64,000 nucleotides of DNA, taken from positions 868,001 to 932,000 of the forward strand of contig JAMWFC010000053.1 in assembly GCA_027475525.1 (NCBI GenBank), read 5' to 3'. Shown here in pieces: positions 40,315 through 51,385 of the stretch. The translations under genes and the position numbers were made by a program. The stretch comes from Macrolepiota albuminosa. Lineage: Eukaryota > Basidiomycota > Agaricomycetes > Agaricales > Agaricaceae. The notes under the pieces were generated by a model. The model worked only from the letters and a program-made list of their open reading frames with translations. It made no database searches and had not been told where the DNA came from. Position 1 is the first letter of the stretch, and the number at the start of each line of letters is the position of its first letter.

Positions 40315-43300
40315 TTATGACCACCAACCATCTTTATCCTGTGTTGGGGCGAGGGAGACCGTGCTTGGAGTTGGTGAAAGTGGTGCAACAGAGCGATATG
40401 GTGGTGCCTGGGAGTAAAGTTTATACCCAGGCTGAGAATAAGGGGTGCGTGACGCTACAGGGCTGAGAGCCTGAGTGGGAGTAGCATACTTGTAGGCATC
40501 CGTTCTAGGAGCATGTATAGAATCCCGGACAGTTCCGGAGCCAGTTGGTGTGCTACTGCGTGCCGTTGACATTGAGTATTTGACATTCTGTTGAGGTGTC
40601 GCAGAGCGGTCGATAGAAATGATGCTTGCACGAGACTCGGGACGAGTTGGAGGATGTGTATCACCATTTGTGATATTACGATATGGTCGGGGCGCCTGAA
40701 TCGTTTGAGCTTGTTTAAATTCTTCCTGGAGACGATTGTACTTGTTTTCCCAAAGGGAAATCTGCTCTTGAAGTTTCTTGAATTGGTCCTGATCAAATCT
40801 CAGTTGCGAATGAAGGGAATCGGTTAGCTCGTACCTGAGTTAGGCGATCGTTAGCTTCTCGCTCCTCGAACTGAAGCCTGAGTAAGGAATATTCGTCATT
40901 CAGCTGCACACGAGTTTGTTCGGTCTGGTCCAATTTGGTATGAGTTATTTCGAGTTGAGCCTCTAATTCTTTCGCCCGGCTTTCCCACTCCGATGAACGT
41001 TGCTGTGCTTGAGCCAAACTTTGTTTTACAGTCGCAGCAGTTCTCTCGCTGTTTCCTATTTTGGTCTCGAGTTCCCCGAGACGTTTTTGCAAATCATGTT
41101 CCAGATTCTTCGTGCGGTCGCGATAACGTCTCAGTTCCTTAAGCTCTTCGCTGTCGATGAGACTGGCGAGAATATCTATCTTCTCAGAAGTACGGCGGAG
41201 CTCATCCCAGTGAGACTGTTGAGCCATGATTACATTATGCTGCTGCTGGAGTGCTTCCGTAGCTTGTAACGCAGACTCCTTGTCACGAATGGCAGTAGTC
41301 ATCTGCAATTCGAGGGAGTTGACCTTGTGGCTTGTGTTAGCTTCATCTAGAGCTCAAAGTGGGTTATACTAACCTTTGTCTGCAAGCCTTGTTTTTCTGC
41401 AACAAGCTCGAGACGTTCGTCTTCCAACTTCTCAATACATTTTTGATTGCCTTGTATGGTAATATCAGATGCCTGAAGACGTGTCAAAGCCGCTGCAAGG
41501 GCATCTTCTAACTCCTTGTTCTTCGTCACAAGTGCGTCCACTTGCGCATTATTCTTAGTGCTGGATGCCTGCAAATCTTTAACTTGATCGCGAAGTCTGT
41601 CACGTTCACTCTCCGCTGAAACGAGTTTCTCACTGAGAACGTCCTTTTCGACGCGGATCTGACCGTGGGCACCGCGAGCCTTTGACACCTGAATCTGATA
41701 ATCCGTATTAGATTTCCGAAGCTCATCAAGCTCGCGCTTCGTTGCTTCGTGGGAGTTTAAGAAATCGATGTGGTTATTCTGCAGCGCATCAGTCGCTGCA
41801 TGGATTGAGTCTGGTAGGGTGTCCAGCTTGTCAAGGATCAACTGGTGAAGATAACGTAGGTCTTCGGCTTGAGAGGCAATGATCTTTTGGCTTGTCGAAA
41901 TTTCTTCCACAGCGGCCTTGACAACAAGGACGTTCTGGTCCCTTCCGGATCCAATTTGCGGCAGTTCCAACTTAGACAAAATTTCCGTCTGTGTCGTTTG
42001 AAGGCTCCGCAACTCGTCACTGAGTTTGTTAGGCAGCTCGGAGACAAGATTAATCATGCGTTCCTGATCAAGCGAAATCTGTGCTTGACGAGACTCGGTG
42101 GTCCGAGAGATTCGTTCTAACGACACCGATACAGCGTCAAGAGGCTCCAGCGATTTTGAAACACTCTCCACAATTCTGCTTGAAAGGCTATCAATATTGA
42201 ATGCTTTGTCACGCACAGCAAGACGCGAATCGAGGCGCTCCACAACCAAGTCGGCGACCTGTTCCTTGATCTCAAAAGCGTCAATGGGTGCAATTGCACG
42301 ACGAACTTCTGCTGTAAGCTTCTCTGTGACTGTGTCAACATCTACATTTGAAGTTGGCAACATAGGAATGAGGCGGTCCATGATTAATCCTGCAGTCTCT
42401 TGTTTATCTGAGGCTAGGTCAATAAGTTGAGATATGTGCGGTTTGACAGCTTGTGTAAGCTCGCTCGTCAAGAATTCGTAGTCGATTGGCTCCGCTCTAA
42501 GGGAGCCCATGAGGGGCGTCAAGGCAGATACCAAGTTGTCAATGATAAAATCCCGCTCTAGGGCAGGAGCAGACCGGATTATGGCTTCTTGACGCGTAGA
42601 GGCTTCTGAAATAGCTTCCATGACGGCATTGATTGTCCTGTTTCCAAGCTGCTCCACTACGGGAACGAGTTCGCTTGACCCCTCTCGCGCTTGCCAGACT
42701 TGCTGCCGCACATCGTGGAGACCGTCTCTCAAAATCTGAGCCAGGTTGTTGTTGGACTGCTCCACGAAGTCAGTTATCATCTGAAGATCAAGTTCTCGAC
42801 GAGTATCGAGCTGATTTTTGTGGGTGACTCCTTCGGCGTATTGTGCTTTAAGAAACACCTGCATATCTGATATCATCTTACGTTGCGTTTTGCCGTGCTG
42901 TTTGATATCACTCTGCAGGTTCACGAAACCGTCCTTTATAATAGTCTCAAATGGGCGAATTGAGTGTTTGTCCAACTGTCTAGTGAGACTCATCTCAGAA
43001 TTAACATCATCAGGACCGTCGTTCTCGGATTCACCACCCAAACGGCCATTAAGGGGACGAATAGCGTCGGTGAAAGATGAACGACGTCTGCTGTGGCTTT
43101 TCCCGAAATAGTCGTCCATAGGAGAAAACTCTCTATGGCCTGGATCCGTGACGTATCGAGGCCGGCCACCTTTGTTTGCAATTTGAGTAACATTCAAGTC
43201 GTCCATAGAGGGGCGACGACTGTGTTCAAAGATCTCACGAGAGCCCAGGCGCGAACGAACAGTATTCCTGCGGCGTTCATCCCCGTTGTTACTGTTGAGA

Positions 43301-46241
43301 GCTTTGAACAGACCAGCGGGAACGGTATTGCTTGAGACGGGGTGCTTGAAATCCAAGGGAATCGGAGCACGTTTCGGTTTGGTTGTCGCAGCGGCCGACT
43401 GGAGTTCCTCGTTGTTCGCCATGTCGTCGCCAACTTCCTCTCTAGCGGTGCTTCCCTCATTGTACGTCTCTTCTGGGTTCGCTTCCGGAACTTCAACAGC
43501 CTCAGAAGCATCTCTAGGTTCCGGTTCAGCGGTGGGATCCTCTTCCCTGGGAACCCGGGGCAGGGTTGCAACGGCAGAGAATCCAGCGAACGTGAATGGT
43601 TCTGCGGAGAGGTTGAGCTTGTGAGTGGGGACTGCTGCTGGCGAGTGATGGATGCTCTTTGGTGATTCAAGGTCCGCAGGGAACCTGAAAGACACCATGC
43701 TGTCGTCCTCTTGCACAGATGATGTTGAGTCACGACGCTGCCTCTTTTCACGACCTTGGACTCTAAAGAATGAATCTTCAGCTAAAACGTCGGATTGTGG
43801 AATCTCCAGTTGTGGCGGTGGCATGGTGGGAACGCCTGGAGGAGGTCGGAAGGTGAATCGACCCGGCTTGAACTCAGGAGCTGCGACATTGAGAGGCTTG
43901 CCAAGAGAAGGGAGGCGCATATGAGTGAGTGCAGGTGCGTTGGGTAGTGTAATGTTAGTGTTCGAACCCTGGCCCCATGTACCTGAATCACCTCGAGCAC
44001 CGAACACGAAGGCCTTGGCGAACGGGTTGAGGGAGTCGTGGCGAGATGGAGGTGGGTAAGTCGACTCAGTAGACTGCGTCTGAACATGTGTACCCGGAAC
44101 AGCATTTTGGTTGGAGGATGCACGAGAGTGTGCATGAGCGGGATCATATGCTGTATGTTGTGCAGATGGACCGCGCGAATGAGGAAGTGGCTGTGAAGTA
44201 CCGCTGAGATTGAAAGGACGAGGATAGTAATCAATCCTCCTGAGGTATTCACTTTGAGCCAAATCAATCCTTGTCTCTTCTTCACTGGGGTTTGAGATGA
44301 TGTCCTCGTTGCGCGTGGGTATAGCGACGGTATTGTCTGGAGGGCGGGGAAAGTTAGGAATGCGCCTTGGTACATCAATTTGTGCCGAAGCACCGCGACA
44401 GTTGCGTCGCTCAAGGCGCTCTTTCCGTGCCCTTTCTTCATCTGAGGGGTTTGACCATTCTCCGATACTCTAGAGAACACGCATGAAGAAGAAGGAATAA
44501 GGCTTGGTGACCACAAACACACCTCTTCGCCGTCCGACATTTCGCCTGTATAAACATCCTCCGAACCAGTCCACTCATTAACAATATCTTCATCTAAATT
44601 GTTCTCCTGGTCATCGGAGTTTTCATGCTTCATCTCGATATCTTTCTCTTCAAGAAAGTGGTCTGCACCTAACGCATCGGCGGATTGTGTCGAGAGCGCG
44701 GTAGATAGCTTGGACGCGTGTCGTGAGTGGAAGCGGCTCTGCAATGCAGTGTCTGCTTCATCCACATTACGTTCTGTCTTGGGCGAGTAGCTTTCCAGCT
44801 GTGCGGGAGAATACTGATTCGCCTGTTGGTCGCCATCATCATCAAGTTTCTCTTCGTTAGCCTCCTCGGCGATATTTGCGGCACCTTCTTCCTCTTCGGG
44901 TATATCTAGGCCAAAGCCGCGAATAAAATCTGGACGGCTCATTGGGGGTGACGTGACATTGGGTGCTAGTAGGTTCAGGACGTGAGGGACGCAACCTTGG
45001 GGTGCATGGATATTTTCACGGAGAGTATCATGACCTGAATGGGGTATTGGGTCGACTTCGCGTTCGATGCTAAATTCAAATGGGTTGTACGTAGTGCCAT
45101 TACTGTCCAGGAAGGTATGTGATGATGGATGTGCAAGAGACATGGTGTGTCGGTGAGGCATTGCTAAGGATCGGTGGGGCGAAGAGGAGATACCACCGAA
45201 GGGAAGTTGTGGAGATGTATCCAGGCTGTTGCTTCCTGAGACAGCACCCTCTTGCGACTGCTGCAGCTTGGTGAGTTTATAAAGGAGGATCTGAGGGTCC
45301 GCAGGAGAGGATATCTAAGAAAGCATCAGTATATATATGCAGTAAGAAATGGGGCCTTGGGTCTTTGTTGACGAAGAAAACTGACCGATGCTGCTCGTGC
45401 GTGCGGAGCATGGATGTGAGGAACGTTGCTGCCATAACCGCGTTCTACTCCCAGCTTCTCGAGTTTTGCTTCGATATCCTTCTTCTTCATTTCTTCCCAT
45501 GCCAGCTGGAATAATAAATTAAGTATCGAGGACCTAAAGTCGTGGTGAGGTAGAACACACCTTTCCGGGCAGAAATACATCTAGAGTGTCTGGGATGTGA
45601 AACCTCCATTCGTCCGGAGGGTACACCTCTGCAGATGTCAACTTTACTGGAACAGCTTCTTGCTCCCTGTACTCAAACCCATCGAGCAAGTTCCGCGCCC
45701 ACGGCTCCCGCGTCAATGGCTGTCCTTCTTGGTCGACAGGTATCGTCTCTTTGGGGAGTTTGACATTAACCTTCTTCACCTTCTGGGGCGCAACTGCAGA
45801 CGCAACTGGTGGAAGTGGGCTGAGTTTCCGAGCGGGACCACCGAGGACCGCCTTAGGAGGACCACCAATGCTGAGCTGACGTCGATTTCGATTGGGGAAG
45901 AGGTGTGTAGAAGACGGACCCGGAACGCTCCCCATCATGGAAGGGAAATGGGGACCCCCAATGGCTGGCCCTGAGGTAAAACCAGAGGGGGGATGGATAC
46001 CAATGGAAGCGAGATGGGCGATACTGGCGCGGGCTGGATGGTGAAGGGGGCGATGGTGTGGTGGGGGAGGTTGAGAGGGGAAGAAAGGCTGTATGGGAGG
46101 AGTATGGGTTGGATTGGGAAGGGGAATAGTGGGACGGTAGTTCTGGACTGCAGGAGAGAACATGGGCTGAGCTTGGAAATTTACACCAGGCTGAGGGATG
46201 TGAGGACTGAGGCGAGGAAGATGGTCCTGAGGCCTGGCCAT
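40315..46241 (-). CDS. Large coiled-coil protein of unknown function
   Basis: I read several long minus-strand frames as one gene of roughly 1,800-1,900 residues. Exon 1 (ATG at 46239-46241) is Pro/His-rich, then VKKVNVKLPKETIPVDQEGQ and EWRFHIPDTLDVFLPGK, spliced to LAWEEMKKKDIEAKLEKLGV. An acidic Ser-rich segment ends at an intron (GTGTGT donor near 44520) that joins to SIGEWSNPSDEERARKERLE and then LAQSEYLRRIDYYPRPFNL. The next long exon has a disordered Pro/Ser part, then from about 42960 downward a continuous helical and coiled-coil region (SERDRLRDQVKDLQASSTKN, DERLELVAEKQGLQTK). Two more exons continue the coil (RDRTKNLEHDLQKRLGELET) and end in a Ser/Pro/Tyr tail with DGWWS at 40315. 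I do not recognise the family; the shape suggests a scaffold, possibly cytoskeletal. It may be restricted to basidiomycetes. Confidence 0.72.
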
Positions 46242-47922
46242 TGTGAACAGCGATGAGCTGGCAGGTCAGAGTTGGGCTGGGTATGTAGAAAGGTATATGT
46301 ATGGGAATGGGTATCAAGATAGCGAACAAGCCTCCAACGACGACCAGAGCAGCGTCGAGCGTCTGCGCCTAGTCTGGGCAAGCGACACAAATGAGTGAGA
46401 ATGCTAAGAATGATGGCAGATCAATGTTCACGTGTGCGCGAGTTACGCGGGACGATACATTCAGAGTCGCCGCTGCTAGATCAAAACAAGGAAAAGAGTA
46501 ATACGCAATGTGACCACCTCATAAAATCTGCGAGGAAAGTTCTATCAATAATACTACAAAACAGGCATACAATTAAGACTATAACAGTAGAGTACTGATA
46601 CACTGTACCTATTGTGACTTGTCGGCGGCATAAAGAGTCCATTCCATGCCCATTCATAAATGCCATAAACAAAATCGTGACAGATCATATGTATCCGTGT
46701 TTTTAGGAGACCGGGTTTTGCGCATTGCAGAATCATGTGAGTAGAGATACCGGCACAAAAGTGTTTAAACACTCGGCTAAGTTGCTATTGAGCCGTAGAG
46801 CTGTGTAAGAAAGTATGACGTTGCCCAGCAAAGGCGATGGTCAGGTCCCTGACGGGTGAGCTCGGGCGGGATCCATTTTGATCCCCCTGAGTGCTCCGGC
46901 GCAAAACCAGAGACAATTTAGAGGATCAGGAACATACGAACACGAAGTTATCTCGGCTACTCCAAAATTTTCTAAACCGTAAGGCCAATATCCTCCAGTT
47001 TATAGTGATCTAAAAGAGCAATTCAACGATGTATCCTCAAATACTCATGAGGACGATGAAATGTTACTAGCAGCTACCTTTCTTCCTTGTAAACTTCACT
47101 GTGAAAACCTGTGCCGGCAGGCAAAGGAACGATGAAAAAAACACGACTAAATGGGTCAACGGAGAGGGAATGTATCTGATTGGATCACATCGCTTGTGTT
47201 TAGAGACTGAATTTGTTTTAGGAAGCAATACATACTTAGGGACGACGACAAAATTTAGAGAGGCTCACTTTCATCACTTCCGATCAAGCAACGCGAGTAC
47301 CAGCATCTCAGGTGATTTGGATTTGAATATCGAATCGTCTCTATTTTTACTCAAGTCCCAGTATACGTATACACATGGCGCAGCAACCCTTTTGACATCA
47401 AGCGTCCCCGTCAAAGTTACACTGGTCATGTAACGAACCTTTAGGTTTAACGTCAAGGACTGGACTCTGATAGTCATTTCACTGGTTTAAGGCCAAACGA
47501 GCATAAGATTAGAAAAAGTCAAACTTTATAGTTGAACCTGTCATGCTCTTTCCAGAAGGATTCAAGGAAAGAGTTTTTTTGCAAGTTAGAATGACATAAG
47601 AGTTTTAAGGGTGCCTTGTCAGAAGTCCAGGCCTTCCAATGTCCACCAAGGCAACGTATTCGGGGACGTGTTCGGGGAACCGGGCCATGCAAAGGATCCA
47701 GACGTGTCGAGTATTTACTGAAAAAGTACGCTTCCAAGTTTTACGCAATCGGTACACCTCATAATCTATTTTGGATACAAGCGTCTGTACCACGTTGGGC
47801 AGAGATTGTTCCAAGTTTTACGCAATCGGTACACCTCATAATCTATTTTGGATACAAGCGTCTGTACCACGTTGGGCAGAGATTGACCTCAATTAGGGCG
47901 GAAATATCAAAATATAAACGTA
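46242..47922. other. Intergenic; contains one 77-bp tandem duplication
   Basis: This is about 1.7 kb between the coiled-coil gene and MRPL35 (both minus), so it holds the coiled-coil promoter and the MRPL35 3' end. Plus-strand frames here (for example 47101-47433) lack family features. The only structure seen is the duplication at 47732-47885. Confidence 0.45.
47732..47885. repeat. Perfect 77-bp tandem duplication (2 copies)
   Basis: Copies 47732-47808 and 47809-47885 are identical over exactly 77 bp, with mismatches immediately outside. It lies just downstream of the MRPL35 stop and does not affect its coding sequence. Confidence 0.97.
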
Positions 47923-49693
47923 TTAGATATAACGCTTCTTTTGCTTGTACTCGACATAGGGGTCCTCCTTTGGTAACCTGCCGAACCGTGGTTCCGGCTC
48001 CTCTACAAGTCACATTAAGATTATAAACGTTTGACTCAAAATGGTAACAAGGCAACAAGGACTTACTCAAGACGCTTCTGTAGATTTTGGAAACTTTCTG
48101 GTTCCAAACTTCTCTCCACATGTGGGCCCCACCCCCTGGAACAATGTTGAGACCCCAATGCTGCACAAATGCGCGAACGTCAAAGTTGGCACGCTCTTCA
48201 GGCTGTATTAATGGAATATCGAGGCTCTGCGAAGTCGGCACGCCGGGTTCTGCACGCGCTTCTGTATTCAAGGTATATGCTACATTGTCGAGAGGTGGTT
48301 GTGGGAGTAGAAGGAGGACGTAACGATGGTAGGAAGTGCCTTGTTGGGGATGCGGTGGAATGTACGGCGTGTGACCTTTGAGACGAATTCGACGTTGAGT
48401 CGTCGCCGAGAGGGGGACGTTAGGCCTGAGTAGGGTGAGAATCAAATGCTCTTGAAACAGGACAGACAAGATAAAAAAAAACTCACTTGAGCCAATGGAG
48501 GTAGGTACGGAACGACTGGTTCTCCTCGTCTGGTACATCTAGTTGGTTCGAGTTATTCACGATTTGGAGGAAAACAAAAGGTAAGGAGTTACCTGGGTCT
48601 ATGAGTAACATAGTGTAGAGCCTCGTGTCAGTATGGAAGACATTAACAAAAACATTGGGTGGCTTGACGGTCTGTAGCAGCCTTGGAAATTCGATACAAG
48701 CTGATTACTAAAATAAGAACGTACCTGGTCGGGCAAAAGAAAGGTGCCTGGTTCAACGGTCGTGTGCAATTTTTTTGAGGCCAAACGCTCCCGAATGGTC
48801 GTATTTGCCACTACATGGACGTCAATTGTGGGGCGTAGATCTGGCAAGACGTCTGGAATGACATGCATTTGGTGCAGACGTTCCATCTATACAAAAATAA
48901 ACCTTCTGAAAGCGGGTCTGAGAAAGAGACTGACAAGAAGATCCAAGTCTCCATCATTGCGCCACTTTTGTTCAACAAGATGTCGATGAACGGGGTCGGT
49001 CATGTCCGCTGTATCCACAATTAGTGCCCACTCTCTGTACAGAGAGAAAAAAAAAGACAAACCCATAGCATTGTCAACCTTCCACCTGACGTCAGGGAAA
49101 TTGACCCGGCTCTGAACCTCCAATATCTTGAGCTTCTCCCTCTTCTTCTCCATCTCAGCCTCAACATCTTTAGCTCCTTCACTTCCCCATCCACCAAGCT
49201 CCACAACCTTGGCCTCGAGTGCTTCCACCTCCTTGCGCAGGGCGTCTGCCTGATGTGTGATAAACTTACCGTCCCGTTGGATGAGCTCGAGCGCGAGGTC
49301 ATATGCGGGGATGACGCCTCGCCCGATCGGCGGGTTCCACTTGCGTGGGTTAGCGAGAGAGATATCAGGCCGTTTTGGGGGAACAGGTATGCGCCTACGA
49401 CGACGGCCTTTGGTTTCGCTGTCGTCCTGGTCTACGGTTGCTGTGGCGTTGGAAGCGGGTGCAGGGGAAGGTGAATGCTTGAGTTTTGCTTGTTTGGTGG
49501 TCACGGAAGCTGGTAGAGGGGGAGGGGTATCGGGGGTGCAGGGGAAGGTGAATGCTTGAGTTTTGCTTGTTTGGTGGTCACGGAAGCTGGTAGAGGGGGA
49601 GGGGTATCGGGTGTTGTTGACGTAGAGTGAGCGTTGAATTTGCGCGTCGATAGAGTGCGGTGGACGGGACTCGCACCTGTACAGAGCCAACAT
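47923..49693 (-). CDS. MRPL35: Mitochondrial ribosomal protein mL38 (MRPL35), PEBP-fold
   Basis: mL38 is a large-subunit mitoribosome protein built on a phosphatidylethanolamine-binding-protein fold. Exons give RRRIPVPPKRPDISLANPRK, VNFPDVRWKVDNAM, DMTDPVHRHLVEQKWRNDG, DLDLLV and LHQMHVIPDVLPDLRP. The PEBP core follows: TMLLIDP-DVPDEENQSF and TYLHWLK, then HTPYIPPHPQQGTSYHRYVL, and FDVRAFVQHWGLNIVPGGGA. A last exon, spliced GTAAGT...TTGTAG, gives KEPEPRFGRLPKEDPY and ends KKRYI at 47923. About seven introns are needed. The N terminus is unreliable: a 77-bp duplication (49457-49610) lies inside the first exon and shifts the frame. Collapsing it changes which frame leads into the conserved part, so the start at 49693 may be wrong. 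Confidence 0.86.
49457..49610. repeat. Perfect 77-bp tandem duplication inside the MRPL35 5' coding region
   Basis: Copies 49457-49533 and 49534-49610 are identical; matching at offset 77 runs one base further by chance. 77 is not a multiple of three, so the two copies are read in different frames of the presumed MRPL35 exon. Confidence 0.97.
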
Positions 49694-50205
49694 CGTCGCG
49701 ACTGACTTTGACGCGTTTCACCCGAGAACCAAAAATTTGGAGATGTATTTGGTCTTATTTGGCAACAAGCACATGCATTTTGTTTTGAATTATCATTAAC
49801 ACCAAAGAAAGAGATAGTCTAGGTACGTATGTACGGGAGTACAAGAGTGATTAACCAACGCACGACGCTCTAATTATGGCCATGCGAAGGGACAAGTGAG
49901 GAAACAAAGAGGGCATGTAGGTGTAGATGCACGGCAACTATAAAGGGAGGTGACGCATGTGTGAGAGGGAAAGCTATGGTATATATGGGACAAGAAAAGA
50001 GACGGTGAGAGGGACGCGAAATATGCTCTGCACGCGTCTATTAAGACACGATTAAAAATACAACTGGTCATACAACGACCAGATAGGAAAGAGTTCAGTG
50101 AAGCAATATACAGTAATAAAGATATGAGGAGCAGGCGGAGGCCAGATAGAGAGCCTAGATGAGAGCAGGCAAACAAGGGGAAGAGTGGGTGGGCAAGACA
50201 CGGGA
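49694..50205. other. Intergenic; nothing recognised
   Basis: This is about 510 bp between MRPL35 and the FYVE gene (both minus). The only longer frame (minus, 49874-50227) overlaps the FYVE 3' end in another frame and is Leu/Ser/Cys-rich without features. I treat it as non-coding. Confidence 0.45.
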
Positions 50206-51385
50206 TTAGAATGTCGAGAGAGAGCACGGCGTTCGGGATAATACTAGAACGTCGTTTTGGGTGTGAAAGAAACGATACTGGAAGTCGCCGTCTCTAATGA
50301 TGGGATTTTCTCTCCGAAGACGTTCAGCGCGCTCGGCACGTTCCATATCAATTTCGAATTGAGCTTTGGCGCCCGGTATGGGAGGGCGATAGCCAATGAT
50401 GGGAGGATCCTGTTTGGGCTCCCAGCGTCCACCACCGGTAGCTTTGCAGATGACGCTGGAGCGTCTGAGAGGGTAGGCGTCTAGTTCTCCATATGAGCGT
50501 TCTAGATCAGGGGGAAGGGTAAGATGTGAAGCGCGGATGGTGGAACGGCGGACGGCATTAAGACTGGAGGAGCTGGGTTTGGTTTTGAGGGAGGGAGATT
50601 TTGGACAAGCAATGGGGACGGGGGTAGTAAGAATGGAGGAGGGAGAATCGGGCTTTGGGAGGGACGCATCAATGCTGGAGGCGAGAGAGGAAGGGCCACT
50701 GGAAAGGGGAGACTTGAACATGGAAATGGGGGAAGAGAGGACGCGAGCAAATGACGGGCGAACAAGGTCAGGGGTGCGGGGTCTGGCAGGGTTGCCATGA
50801 ATTTGGTCCCAACAATCATGACATACGCGAGATGAATGGAGAGGCGAAATTGGGGACGCATAGGACGCGAGGGGGATGTTGCGAGGGGGATGGAGAAAGG
50901 CAAGTCTGGAAGTGTCTAGGAGGGTGGTGGTGCGACTGGAGCATGCGGCGCAGAATACGCCACCACATTTGCGACAATGCTGCAGGATGGGTCAGACAAG
51001 ACAGGACTGTTGCGGTAATGATCGACTGACATGTCTCCGGACAAGCAAAGTGAACACGGCTGGGCAATAAAAGTTGTCGCATTTGGATGCCGCGGAGTCG
51101 GCCTGCGGAAGCAGATGAATGAGGACGCGTCCGAGACAGAGGCGTGAGACGATTTACCTTCCAGAGGTGTCTCGGAAGCAAAACGGCGAGATGCTCGTTG
51201 GGACGCTCTGGGACGCTGTGGATGCTGGAGGCAGACGAGGAGGGCGAGCTGTGGGTGAGGGACGGGAGGGGCGAGTAGCACGAGTCTGGGGACGCCATGG
51301 GGGTCGGTGGGGGCGATGGGCCGGCGTCGCAGGGCACACAGGCAATGGCGACTGCACAAGGTCGAGAGACAGAGAGGGCAGACAT
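50206..51385 (-). CDS. FYVE zinc-finger protein
   Basis: FYVE fingers bind phosphatidylinositol 3-phosphate on endosomes and vacuoles. The start at 51385 gives MSALSVSRPCAVAIAC and a Ser/Pro-rich N terminus ending LLPRHLWK. An intron (GTAAAT...CCGCAG) joins this to ADSAASKCDNFYCPAVFTLL and VRRH. A second intron (GTCAGT...CTGCAG) joins to HCRKCGGVFCAACSSRTTTL. Together these give the WxxD start, paired CxnC sites and the RRHHCRKCG core of a FYVE domain. The last zinc pair is CHDC before WDQIHGN. The first Cys pair is spaced CX4C rather than the usual CX2C. The C-terminal half is Ser/Pro-rich, then a charged helical segment (DMERAERAERLRRENP) and QYRFFHTQNDVLVL. No other domain is seen, so its partner and path are unknown. 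Confidence 0.82.

Noticed and set aside
43782..45161. Separate 459-codon minus-strand gene overlapping the coiled-coil frame
   Set aside because: Its second half runs past a good donor (GTGTGT near 44520) in the wrong frame; splicing joins its first half to the coiled-coil exon instead.
47101..47433. 110-codon plus-strand frame
   Set aside because: No domain, no neighbouring exons, and the minus strand is also partly open.
49874..50227. 117-codon minus-strand frame rich in Leu, Ser and Cys
   Set aside because: It overlaps the FYVE gene end in another frame and has no family features.
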